The notes beneath the pieces are model-generated. The model did no database searches, had not been told where the DNA came from, and saw only the letters and a program-made list of their open reading frames with translations. Both the position numbers and the translations under genes were made by a program. Positions 1 through 7,000 of a DNA stretch of 21,239 nucleotides are shown piece after piece; position 1 is the stretch's first letter; every line of letters begins with the position of its first letter. The DNA comes from Anaerolineales bacterium. Its GTDB lineage: Bacteria; Chloroflexota; Anaerolineae; Anaerolineales; UBA11858. The DNA lies in assembly GCA_015485245.1 (NCBI GenBank), contig WFTY01000331.1, positions 1 to 21,239 of the forward strand. The letters are read 5' to 3'.

Positions 1-11
1 GAGTATACAGG

Positions 12-1700
12 ATGAATGCCTTTCGCCAACGGCTCCATCGTTTCTTTTTCCCCCCTGCGGGTGTGCGACGCTGGGAGCGCATCCTGCCTTACGCCGTCAT
101 GGGAATGCTCTCCCTGCTCGTCTTCATCTCGGGCGCGTACGTCTGGGATTACACTAACTCGCCAGATTTTTGCGGCACCACCTGCCACACCATGCCGCCC
201 GAATACACCGCCTATCTCTCCTCGCCCCACGCCCGCGTGGACTGTGTGGACTGTCACATCGGAAAAGGTTTCATCACCACAAAAATCACCCGCAAAGCCG
301 GGGACGCCAAACACATTCTCTTTCTGGCGTTCCGAAAATACGAGTTTCCAATCGAAGCGCGCGACATGCGACCGGCGCGCGAATCCTGCGAGTTGTGCCA
401 CTTTCCCGAAAAGTTCTCCGACGACAGCCTCCGAGAGATCAAACATTATGGCAACGACAAAGAAAACACGCCCGTCTCCGTCTACCTGGTGATGAAAACT
501 GGCGGCGGTTCAAAACGCCTTGGGCTGGGACGCGGTATCCACTGGCACATCGAAAACCCGGTTTACTATCTCCCCCTGGACAAACAGGAACAACAAATCC
601 CCTATGTCCGCGTGGTCAACGAAGATGGCAGCTACACCGAATATATGGATGTAGAAGCCGACATCGACCCGGCGCAGATCGATGAAAGCGCTCTCAAACC
701 GATAGATTGCATCACCTGCCACAACCGTATCACCCACCTGATCTATCCGCCCGAGGACGTCGTCGACCGGCTGATCAGCCGGGGACAAATCTCAGCCGCG
801 ATCCCGGAGATTCGCAAAAAGAGCGTGGAAATGTTCTATCGCCCGTTTAAGACCATCGCCATGGCCCTCAACGCCATCGCTGGTCTGGATGGATACTATC
901 GGGATTATTACCCCGAGTTCTACGCCGAAAACCGTGAGAGCATCCAGCAGGCGATCCAGGCGCTCCAGGAAGCCTATTCGCAAAGCGTCTTTCCTGAGCA
1001 AAAGGCCGATTGGAACGCCCACCCCAACAACATCGGGCACGAATTCTCGCCCGGTTGTTTCCGCTGCCACGATGGCAAACACCTCAACTCCGACCAGGAA
1101 GCCATCCGCCTGGAGTGCAACCTGTGCCACTCGATTCCAGTAGTCGCTCGCAGCGGGGATTTCGTCAGCCGCATCGAAATCAGCCGCGGCCCGGAGCCGG
1201 AAAGCCACCTTTCTCCCAACTGGATCAGCCTGCATCACGACGCCTTCGACCCCACCTGCGCATCCTGCCACACTACTGAAGACCCAGGCGGGGTGAGCGA
1301 CACATCTTTCTGTTCCAACAGCGCCTGCCACGGAAATGTGTGGGAGTACGCGGGCTTTGACGCCCCTGCCTTGCGCGAGATCATCCAGGCCCAACTACCC
1401 GCCATCGCCCCCACGGCGGAGGTTCCCACGGGCGGGCCGCTGACCTACGCGGACACCATTGGCCCAATCTTCGTAGCGCGCTGCGGCCACTGCCACGGCG
1501 ACACCGCCCTTCAGGGCCTGAAGTTGACCGCATACGATACCGCTCTGGCTGGCGGCGCCAGCGGGCCGGCGATCATCCCCGGCGATCCGGAGAACAGCCT
1601 GCTGATCCAAAAACAAAGCGGCGATCAACCTCACTTCGGGCAACTCTCCGCCGAGGAACTCAGTCTGGTGCGGGCGTGGATCGAGACCGGCGCGCCATAG
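12..1700 (+). CDS. Membrane-anchored NapC/NirT-like multiheme cytochrome c (nine heme motifs)
   Basis: This 562-residue protein probably passes electrons from membrane quinol to periplasmic acceptors; the partner is unknown. One membrane anchor lies at about residues 25-45. Seven canonical CXXCH motifs start at residues 78, 126, 233, 349, 369, 416 and 491. Two variants are visible: CX3CH at 54-59 (CGTTCH) and CX4CH at 434-440 (CSNSACH). The first three hemes and their spacing resemble the NapC/NirT/NrfH quinol dehydrogenase domain. The last heme lies in a C-terminal module (about 478-562) like the planctomycete-type cytochrome c domain, with a GDPENSLL stretch and a closing LVRAWIETGAP. This is much longer than a classic NapC (about 200 residues), so it looks like a quinol dehydrogenase extended by periplasmic heme domains. 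The start lies 11 bases into the window, so its promoter and any upstream partner are not visible. The exact donor and acceptor cannot be told from sequence. Confidence 0.9.
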   Translation: MNAFRQRLHRFFFPPAGVRRWERILPYAVMGMLSLLVFISGAYVWDYTNSPDFCGTTCHTMPPEYTAYLSSPHARVDCVDCHIGKGFITTKITRKAGDAKHILFLAFRKYEFPIEARDMRPARESCELCHFPEKFSDDSLREIKHYGNDKENTPVSVYLVMKTGGGSKRLGLGRGIHWHIENPVYYLPLDKQEQQIPYVRVVNEDGSYTEYMDVEADIDPAQIDESALKPIDCITCHNRITHLIYPPEDVVDRLISRGQISAAIPEIRKKSVEMFYRPFKTIAMALNAIAGLDGYYRDYYPEFYAENRESIQQAIQALQEAYSQSVFPEQKADWNAHPNNIGHEFSPGCFRCHDGKHLNSDQEAIRLECNLCHSIPVVARSGDFVSRIEISRGPEPESHLSPNWISLHHDAFDPTCASCHTTEDPGGVSDTSFCSNSACHGNVWEYAGFDAPALREIIQAQLPAIAPTAEVPTGGPLTYADTIGPIFVARCGHCHGDTALQGLKLTAYDTALAGGASGPAIIPGDPENSLLIQKQSGDQPHFGQLSAEELSLVRAWIETGAP

Positions 1701-1710
1701 CACCCCAACA

Positions 1711-1748
1711 AAAACAGGGCGCGAACATCTGGCTTCGCGCCCTGTTTT
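1711..1748. terminator. Bidirectional intrinsic terminator between convergent genes
   Basis: A perfect 15-bp inverted repeat (1711-1725 with 1734-1748) flanks an 8-nt loop. The arms begin or end with AAAA/TTTT, so a U-tract is produced in both directions. It sits 10 bp after the cytochrome stop and 21 bp after the gcvPB stop, and so serves both convergent transcripts. Confidence 0.9.
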
Positions 1749-1769
1749 GTTTATTCGCTGTCAACCCGA

Positions 1770-3263
1770 TCAGGCGCTGGCGCTTTCCGGCAACCAGCAG
1801 CACAACACCAGGTCGCGCGCCGCTTTGACCTCATCCAGGCGACCGAAGGGCGTGTTGTGAGGGGCAGTCTTCAACACCTCAGGTTGTGTGTGCGCTTCTT
1901 CAGCAATTTGCAACAAGGCTTCGACAAAGGCGTCGAGCGTTTCCTTGCTCTCGGTCTCCGTCGGCTCAATCATCAAGGCCTCGTGCACGATCAACGGGAA
2001 GTAATTCGTGGGGGGATGGAAGCCAAAGTCCATCAGGCGCTTAGAGATATCCAACGCGTGGACGTCTGGCACGTCTTCCCAGCGCCCTTCCATAACGAAC
2101 TCGTGCATGCAGATGCGATCATAAGGGATGTGATAGGCATCGCGCAGCCGCGCCTGGAGGTAATTGGCGTTAAGCACAGCGTGCTCCGATGCCGCTCGCA
2201 ATCCCTCTTCCCCCAACATGAGCATATAGGTAAACGCGCGCACGATCACGCCGAAGTGTCCGTGGAAAGCCTTGACACGCCCGATACTTTGCTCCGGGTT
2301 CACCAGGCCATACAGAGGAGGTTCTTCGCCCGCGGCTTCTTCCACAACCGCGGCGATGGGGCCGGGCAGGAAAGGCGCCAGCTTGGCCGTCACCCCTACC
2401 GGGCCAGAGCCAGGCCCGCCGCCGCCATGGGGCGTGGAGAAGGTCTTGTGCAGGTTGAAGTGCATCACGTCGATGCCGTAATCCGCCGGGCGGGCGATAC
2501 CCATCAGCGCGTTCAGGTTGGCGCCATCTCCATAGACCAGTCCGCCAGCCTGATGCACCAACTGACAGACCTCGGTGAGGTTTTCATCAAACAGCCCCAG
2601 CGTGTTGGGGTTGGTAATCATCAACCCTGCCAGGGTGTCATCACAATGGGCGCGCAGAGCTTCCAGATCCACATTGCCGCGCGCGTCCGAGGGGATTTCG
2701 ATAATCTCCAGGCCACTCATTGCTGAGGAGGCCGGGTTGGTGCCGTGCGCGGAATCGGGGATCAGCATTTTGACGCGCTTGTGATCGCCGCGCGCCAGAT
2801 GATAAGCACGGATGATGAGCACCCCCGTCAGCTCACCGTGCGCGCCGGCGGCGGGCTGCAGGCTCACGGCGTCATAGCCGCTGATAGCTTTGAGCCACTC
2901 CTGGGTCTCATACATCAGGCCAAGCGCCCCCTGCACGGTCTCAATGGGCTGTAAGGGATGGATCTGAGCGAAGCCCGGCAGGCGCGCCACCACTTCGTTG
3001 ATTTTGGGGTTGAACTTCATGGTGCACGAACCCAGCGGATAAAAGCCGGTATCCACACCATGGTTGAGCTGCGAGAGGCGCGTGAAATGGCGCACCACAT
3101 CGATCTCTGCGAGCTCCGGCAGAGGCAAATCCTGGCGCAGCAGGTCTTCCGGCAGGTCGGCCAGGGGGATATCGGGTTGGGGAAAATACGCGCCCTGACG
3201 CCCCGGCGAGGAGAGATCGTATACTGTAGGCTCAACTGGTTTGGGGGCGGTAAATTCAGTCAT
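1770..3263 (-). CDS. gcvPB: Glycine dehydrogenase (decarboxylating) subunit 2
   Basis: This is the catalytic PLP subunit of the P-protein of the glycine cleavage system. With GcvPA it decarboxylates glycine and loads the aminomethyl group onto lipoyl-GcvH in the cytoplasm. The 497 residues match the usual length of the split-type subunit. The PLP-binding lysine is K273 in NLHKTFSTPHGGGGPGSGP, followed by the typical glycine-rich loop; SAHGTNPASS at 171-180 is also characteristic. The ATG at 3263 lies inside the end of gcvPA (8-bp overlap) and has a strong GGAGGTGA ribosome binding site, consistent with translational coupling. It is the last gene of the gcvH-gcvPA-gcvPB operon and ends at the bidirectional terminator. 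Confidence 0.97.
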   Translation of the reverse strand: MTEFTAPKPVEPTVYDLSSPGRQGAYFPQPDIPLADLPEDLLRQDLPLPELAEIDVVRHFTRLSQLNHGVDTGFYPLGSCTMKFNPKINEVVARLPGFAQIHPLQPIETVQGALGLMYETQEWLKAISGYDAVSLQPAAGAHGELTGVLIIRAYHLARGDHKRVKMLIPDSAHGTNPASSAMSGLEIIEIPSDARGNVDLEALRAHCDDTLAGLMITNPNTLGLFDENLTEVCQLVHQAGGLVYGDGANLNALMGIARPADYGIDVMHFNLHKTFSTPHGGGGPGSGPVGVTAKLAPFLPGPIAAVVEEAAGEEPPLYGLVNPEQSIGRVKAFHGHFGVIVRAFTYMLMLGEEGLRAASEHAVLNANYLQARLRDAYHIPYDRICMHEFVMEGRWEDVPDVHALDISKRLMDFGFHPPTNYFPLIVHEALMIEPTETESKETLDAFVEALLQIAEEAHTQPEVLKTAPHNTPFGRLDEVKAARDLVLCCWLPESASA

Positions 3264-4599
3264 GGCTCACCTCCGCAAGCGCAGAAACAAAGTAGTCGAT
3301 CTCCTCCCGGCTGTTCATCTCGGTCACCGCGACCAGCAAACAGTGGCTCAAATCCGCAGAAACCTGCCCAAGGTCATAACCGCCGAGGATATCGTAATCC
3401 AGCAATTGCTCGTTAATCTCCGCGGCTGGAAGCGGGCACCGCAGCGCGAACTCGTTGAAGAAGGGCGCGTCAAACGCCAGTTCAAAGCCCGGCAAGGCGG
3501 CGATCTGCGTCGCGGCGTAGTGGGCTTTATGGTAATTCAGCTCAGCGACCTGGCGCAGGCCGTTCTTCCCCAGCAGGCTGAGGTAAACCGCAGCAGCCAG
3601 CGCCATCAACCCCTGGTTCGTGCAGATGTTCGAGGTGGCGCGCTCACGGCGGATGTGTTGCTCGCGCGTGCTCAGTGTGAGCACGTAGCCGCGCTGACCG
3701 CGGCTGTCCACCGTCTCACCCACCAAGCGCCCGGCCATCTTGCGGACGTACTTCTCCCGCGTGGCGAAAATGCCCAGGTAAGGGCCGCCATAGGAGAGGG
3801 GGATGCCCAACGGTTGACCTTCCCCAGTGACGATATCCGCGCCGAACTCCCCCGGGGGTTTAAGCAACCCCAAAGCCAGAGGGTTAACATGAACGGCAAT
3901 CAACGCCCCGGCTTGATGCGCCGCGGAGGCCAGCTCGCTAAAGTCAAAGACGCGGCCGAAGAAATCCGGGTATTGCACCACCACCAGGGCAGTATCCATA
4001 TCAATGATGGAGGCAAGTTCGCTCGGAGCGGCTTCAAAGGCGATCTCTTCGCCCACAATTTGGTAATCGGAATCACGGGTGTAGGTGTGCACTGTCTCCC
4101 GATAATGGGGGTGCAGGGCCGGAGAGAGCACAATCTTTTTGCGCTTACCGCGGAAATGATGATAAGCCATGTTGACGGCTTCCGCCACGGCGGTCGCCCC
4201 ATCGTAATGCGAGGCGTTGGAAACGTCCATGCCGGTGAGGCTGGCGATCATGCTCTGGTACTCAAAGATGGCCTGAAGTGTGCCCTGGGAAATCTCAGGT
4301 TGATAGGGGGTGTAGGCGGTGTAAAACTCACCCCGGCTCAGGATAGCGTCCACCGTCGCAGGCGAGTAATGGTGATACGCCCCTGCGCCGAGGAAAGAAA
4401 CCATTTCGGCGACAGTCTCATTGGCCTCGGCGATACCCTGCAACTCAGCGCGAGCTTCCATCTCCGTCATGCCAGGGGGCAGGCCAAGCTCAGGGAAGAG
4501 ATGGTCGCCGGGGAGGTTTTTAAACAAGTCTTCCATGCGTTTCACGCCAATGGCGCGCAGCATGGCTTCCCGATCAGCATCGGTATGTGGCAGGAACAT
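3256..4599 (-). CDS. gcvPA: Glycine dehydrogenase (decarboxylating) subunit 1
   Basis: This is the first half of the two-subunit (alpha2beta2) P-protein and partner of GcvPB. It lacks the PLP lysine, as expected for this subunit. The N-terminus MFLPHTDADREAML is the family signature. The open frame extends nine codons further upstream (to 4626), but the ATG at 4599 is chosen because it begins the conserved N-terminus and is preceded by AAAGGAGG at good spacing. That gives 447 residues, the normal family length. It lies 66 bp downstream of gcvH across a very G+C-rich gap and overlaps gcvPB by 8 bp. Expression should follow the riboswitch upstream of gcvH. Confidence 0.96.
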   Translation of the reverse strand: MFLPHTDADREAMLRAIGVKRMEDLFKNLPGDHLFPELGLPPGMTEMEARAELQGIAEANETVAEMVSFLGAGAYHHYSPATVDAILSRGEFYTAYTPYQPEISQGTLQAIFEYQSMIASLTGMDVSNASHYDGATAVAEAVNMAYHHFRGKRKKIVLSPALHPHYRETVHTYTRDSDYQIVGEEIAFEAAPSELASIIDMDTALVVVQYPDFFGRVFDFSELASAAHQAGALIAVHVNPLALGLLKPPGEFGADIVTGEGQPLGIPLSYGGPYLGIFATREKYVRKMAGRLVGETVDSRGQRGYVLTLSTREQHIRRERATSNICTNQGLMALAAAVYLSLLGKNGLRQVAELNYHKAHYAATQIAALPGFELAFDAPFFNEFALRCPLPAAEINEQLLDYDILGGYDLGQVSADLSHCLLVAVTEMNSREEIDYFVSALAEVSHD

Positions 4600-4665
4600 A
4601 GCTCCTCCTTTCCAGGGTCGCGGCAACCAGCCAAACTGCGCTGGCGCGCCGCGGCCGCCGGTCGG

Positions 4666-5052
4666 TTAGTGGTCGCGATCCAGCGCTTCGTAGGCGGCCG
4701 CGTCGAGCAATTCATCCAGCTCAGATGGATCGCTCAGCTTTACCTTAATCATCCAGGCCTCCCCGTAGGGATCGCTGTTGACCGTTTCCGGCGCGTCAAT
4801 CAAGGCTTCGTTGACGGCAATCACCTCACCGCTCACCGGCAGGTAGACATCCGCTGCAGCTTTGACCGACTCGACAGTGGCGCACACATCGCCGCGGGCA
4901 GCCGAATCGCCCTCGGCGACGATATACTCCACAAAGACGACATCGGAGAGTTGATCCTGGGCGTAATCCGTGATACCAATCACTGCCGTATCGCCCTCGA
5001 CGCGCACCCATTCATCGTTATTGGTGTACTTGAGGTCTTTCGGGAAGTTCAT
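4666..5052 (-). CDS. gcvH: Glycine cleavage system H protein
   Basis: GcvH is the lipoyl carrier that shuttles the aminomethyl intermediate between the P-, T- and L-proteins. The 128 residues match the family length. The lipoyl-accepting lysine is K64 in the motif ESVKAAADVYLP, and the N-terminal stretch LKYTNNDEWV is typical. The start at 5052 has AAGGAGAT upstream at suitable spacing. It is the first gene of the operon, directly behind the tandem glycine riboswitch. The T-protein (gcvT) and dihydrolipoamide dehydrogenase genes are not in the window, so the system must be completed from elsewhere in the genome. Confidence 0.97.
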   Translation of the reverse strand: MNFPKDLKYTNNDEWVRVEGDTAVIGITDYAQDQLSDVVFVEYIVAEGDSAARGDVCATVESVKAAADVYLPVSGEVIAVNEALIDAPETVNSDPYGEAWMIKVKLSDPSELDELLDAAAYEALDRDH

Positions 5053-5080
5053 CTTTCCATCTCCTTAATGTAGGTGAGAT

Positions 5081-5112
5081 AAAAAAACGCACGCGTAAAA
5101 ACTCGGCGTGCG
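5081..5112 (-). terminator. Riboswitch-controlled intrinsic terminator (expression platform)
   Basis: On the minus strand a 7-bp stem (5106-5112 with 5088-5094) closes an 11-nt loop and is followed by seven T residues (5087-5081). It lies directly between the second glycine aptamer and gcvH, where an expression platform is expected. Glycine riboswitches controlling gcv genes are typically ON switches, so glycine binding would be expected to disfavour this hairpin; that is inference. Confidence 0.8.
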
Positions 5113-5292
5113 CTCTGTCGTAGACCTGAGAGATTCGCCCTTCAGAGAAGGGTTTGCCCCGTCGGTGTCGTAATGAGACATACGACTTTCCAGAGAATCT
5201 CGAACACTGGGTCCTTTTACCTGAGAGTTTCACCCCGAAACGTTGTTCAGGGTTTGCCCCTTCGGTGCTCACAGAAAGCGAGTCTCTCCCCA
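5113..5292 (-). promoter_or_regulatory. Tandem glycine riboswitch (two aptamers)
   Basis: Read on the minus strand, two copies of the glycine aptamer core follow each other. Aptamer 1 (about 5292-5208) shows GGGGAGAGACTC, GCACCGAAGGGGCAAACC, GGTGAAACTCTCAGGT and AAAAGGAC. Aptamer 2 (about 5200-5113) shows ACACCGACGGGGCAAACC, CGAATCTCTCAGGT and a closing GACAGAG. A short linker joins them, as in the classic cooperative-type arrangement. It precedes gcvH and senses the substrate of the encoded pathway. Boundaries are approximate because no covariance model was run. Confidence 0.95.
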
Positions 5293-5329
5293 GCATTCGG
5301 CTATTCAATTGAAGGACTGCTTGCACCCC

Positions 5330-5358
5330 ATTATAAAACACAAGCGAGGAAATGCCAA
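5330..5358 (-). promoter_or_regulatory. Promoter of the gcv operon
   Basis: The minus strand carries TTGGCA (5358-5353), a 17-bp spacer and a perfect TATAAT (5335-5330). Transcription would start near 5323, about 30 nt before the first glycine aptamer. It is the only promoter in the window with two good hexamers at ideal spacing. Confidence 0.85.
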
Positions 5359-5396
5359 CAAAAAGCCCCACCTGCGGATATGCTCCACTGTGGGGC
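5358..5396 (-). terminator. Intrinsic terminator of the DUF4870 gene
   Basis: On the minus strand GCCCCAC (5396-5390) pairs with GTGGGGC (5371-5365) and is followed by TTTTTGT (5364-5358). The 18-nt loop can form a smaller inner stem. It lies 20 bp after the DUF4870 stop codon, and its T-tract touches the -35 box of the gcv promoter, insulating gcv from upstream readthrough. Confidence 0.8.
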
Positions 5397-5416
5397 CAAC
5401 GAGATTCACCGGTCGA

Positions 5417-5749
5417 TCACCCTACCCAGTTCTGCTTACGGATGAAATCCGTAATAACGGGGATTTCGGTATAGCGCCCGTTATACGCCTCATACGCCGG
5501 CCAGAAGGTCACCAGCCAGAATAACGGGGCGCAAAGCGCGCCGACCAGCGTAGCGGTCAGCAACATCATCGCCACCAGCAAAACGACGTTGAGCGCTAAC
5601 GCCTGAACGGCATGATAACGGATGAAGGGACGCTCCTTCTTTTCCTCCATCAAAAGCGCCAGCAACGCCACCAGGGCCACCGGGTAGCCCAATGCAGCCC
5701 ATAAACGATCATCACTGGTTACTTCAGGAACTTGCTGTTGTTGTTCCAT
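5417..5749 (-). CDS. Small DUF4870-type membrane protein
   Basis: This 110-residue integral membrane protein has no known biochemical role. It has a short polar N-terminus with a QQQQ run, a hydrophobic stretch at about 17-33, and a long hydrophobic region at about 50-85 that could form two segments. The motif PFIRYHAVQA (41-50) and the closing GRYTEIPVI (91-99) are the recognisable DUF4870/Tic20-like features. The frame could begin at a TTG six codons earlier (5767), but the ATG at 5749 is preferred because an AGGAGAGGAGA stretch precedes it. It appears monocistronic, with its own extended -10 promoter and terminator. Function cannot be inferred from neighbours. Confidence 0.85.
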   Translation of the reverse strand: MEQQQQVPEVTSDDRLWAALGYPVALVALLALLMEEKKERPFIRYHAVQALALNVVLLVAMMLLTATLVGALCAPLFWLVTFWPAYEAYNGRYTEIPVITDFIRKQNWVG

Positions 5750-5776
5750 CGTCTCCTCTCCTCTCAATGACTATCA

Positions 5777-5785
5777 ACAATATCA
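5777..5785 (-). promoter_or_regulatory. Extended -10 promoter of the DUF4870 gene
   Basis: The minus strand reads TGATATTGT, which fits the TGnTAnnnT extended -10 pattern. It lies 27 bp upstream of the ATG, giving a leader of roughly 20 nt that contains the ribosome binding site. No good -35 hexamer is seen at 16-18 bp. Confidence 0.5.
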
Positions 5786-5834
5786 AACGATATAACCCCT
5801 CTTAGCACGTTGGGTTGCGCCTGGGAGATCAAAG

Positions 5835-5855
5835 AAGCCCTCAAAACGAGGGCTT
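5835..5855 (-). terminator. Terminator downstream of tRNA-Arg
   Basis: An 8-bp perfect stem, AAGCCCTC (5835-5842) with GAGGGCTT (5848-5855), encloses a 5-nt loop. It starts 16 nt after the tRNA 3' end. The T-run after it on the minus strand is weak (CTTTGAT), so termination may be partial. Confidence 0.65.
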
Positions 5856-5870
5856 GCCCCGCCCAGGCAG

Positions 5871-5942
5871 TACCCCCACTGCGACTCGAACGCAGGTCTT
5901 CGGCTCCGGAGGCCGACGCTCTATCCGCTGAGCTATGGGGGC
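5871..5942 (-). tRNA. tRNA-Arg (anticodon CCG)
   Basis: The 72-nt cloverleaf can be folded by eye on the minus strand. The acceptor arm is GCCCCCA with TGGGGGT (one G-T pair) and the D-arm GCTC/GAGC. The anticodon stem TCGGC/GCCGA holds the loop CTCCGGA (anticodon CCG, reading CGG codons). The variable loop is four bases, and the T-arm is CTGCG/CGCAG with loop TTCGAGT. The discriminator base is A, and CCA is not encoded (CTG follows). Confidence 0.95.
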
Positions 5943-5954
5943 GTTGCGAGCCAA

Positions 5955-5963
5955 ATTTTACCA
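5955..5963 (-). promoter_or_regulatory. Extended -10 promoter of tRNA-Arg
   Basis: TGGTAAAAT on the minus strand fits TGnTAnnnT and ends 12 nt before the first tRNA base. The -35 region has no convincing hexamer. No terminator separates prsW from this tRNA, so readthrough from that operon is also possible. Confidence 0.5.
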
Positions 5964-5999
5964 TAGACGCGGCAGAGACCTCCAGAGGAGGCGACCCTC

Positions 6000-6986
6000 T
6001 CAGCCCACCCGCGGAGAAAGAGAGGCCAACCGGGCGCGCGTTTGCTCAATGATGCGTTGGTTGCCCCCTTCATCGCCGAACCGTTCAAACTGGAACTTCT
6101 TGTGCGCCAGTTCGCTGCACAACTGATAGAAACGGCGCGTGTCCCGATAGCGCCCGGAAAACAAGGCCCGCAATCGCGCCATCCCCTGGGCGCGCGCCGA
6201 GCAGGCCACTCGATATTGCGCCGGGCTGATCAACCCTGCTTCCACTTCTTCGCGCAGGTATGTTTGAATCCGCCGCTGCACACGCCGGACAGCCCATAAA
6301 GCCACCAGAAACATCAAAAACCAGCCCGACCAATCGAAAAGCGCGCCAATCGCCAGCCCGCTCAAACCAGAAAGAAAACTGGCCAACGTGTTATGAAAGG
6401 AATGCGCCATCACCGCTAACGTCCAACCGGTTAACGGCGCAAGCACTTTGACCCACAGGCTACGGCTCAATCTTGCGGTCGCCAACCCAATCCCGATGAA
6501 GGCAGTGTAGAACGGATGTTGCCATCCTACCATGATCACGCGCACAAAAACCAGGGCAAACAGCCCCTCTAGGCCATTTTCCAGATACCCGTAGTTGTAG
6601 ATATAGTAGGTATTCTCGGTGGCCGCAAAGCCTAAGGCCGTAACCCCCGCATACACCATGCCATCCAACACCGAGTCGAATTCCCGTCGCGCCCACCAGA
6701 AAACCAACAACACGGCCAGCCCTTTGAGGGTCTCCTCCACCGGTGGGGCTACCAGTGAACCGGTTGCCAGATCGGTCGCAGCCTCAGAACCGGTGATTAA
6801 ATAAACACCAATCCCCAACAGGGTGTTAACGAAAAACGCCACCCCGGCAGCCACGACAGCTCCCCACAAAAAAACTGCGCCCAACAGCAACTTGGGTTCT
6901 TTTTCATAGCGGTCAAGCCAATATAAAAACCAGGCGAACAGCGCCATAGGCACAAAGCCAAAAACAAGAGAAAGCAAAAACCCCAT
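6000..6986 (-). CDS. PrsW-family intramembrane metalloprotease (CPBP-related)
   Basis: This is a polytopic membrane protein of 328 residues from the ATG at 6986; a GTG at 6989 directly precedes it and is the alternative start. The family motifs are in order: APPVEETLKGL at about 80-90 (EExxK, putative metal/active site), FAATEN at 120-125, HPFYTAFIGIG near 157-167 and AHSFHNT near 194-200. About seven or eight hydrophobic segments precede residue 240. A roughly 90-residue basic cytoplasmic tail follows, which the PrsW core does not need. In Bacillus, PrsW cleaves an anti-sigma factor, but no sigma/anti-sigma pair is visible here, so the substrate is unknown. It is the last gene of a four-gene run, 14 bp after the hydrolase. 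Confidence 0.9.
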   Translation of the reverse strand: MGFLLSLVFGFVPMALFAWFLYWLDRYEKEPKLLLGAVFLWGAVVAAGVAFFVNTLLGIGVYLITGSEAATDLATGSLVAPPVEETLKGLAVLLVFWWARREFDSVLDGMVYAGVTALGFAATENTYYIYNYGYLENGLEGLFALVFVRVIMVGWQHPFYTAFIGIGLATARLSRSLWVKVLAPLTGWTLAVMAHSFHNTLASFLSGLSGLAIGALFDWSGWFLMFLVALWAVRRVQRRIQTYLREEVEAGLISPAQYRVACSARAQGMARLRALFSGRYRDTRRFYQLCSELAHKKFQFERFGDEGGNQRIIEQTRARLASLSPRVG

Positions 6987-7000
6987 CACTCACCTGCGCA

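Noticed and set aside
4640..4662. Stacked rare-cutter palindromes (GGCGCGCC, CCGCGG, GCGGCCGC) suggesting a cloning scar
   Set aside because: The stretch lies inside a normal gcv operon of matching composition. Such G+C-rich palindromes are expected by chance here, and no vector sequence is adjacent.
3241..5073. 610-codon open frame on the plus strand opposite gcvPA and gcvH
   Set aside because: It is antisense to well-recognised gcv genes. Its product is rich in Arg, His and Gln without domain signatures, as expected for a shadow of high-G+C codon use, and it would run through the riboswitch terminator region.
5975..6000. Terminator between prsW and tRNA-Arg
   Set aside because: CCTCC/GGAGG forms only a 5-bp stem with a 3-nt loop and no T-run follows on the minus strand.
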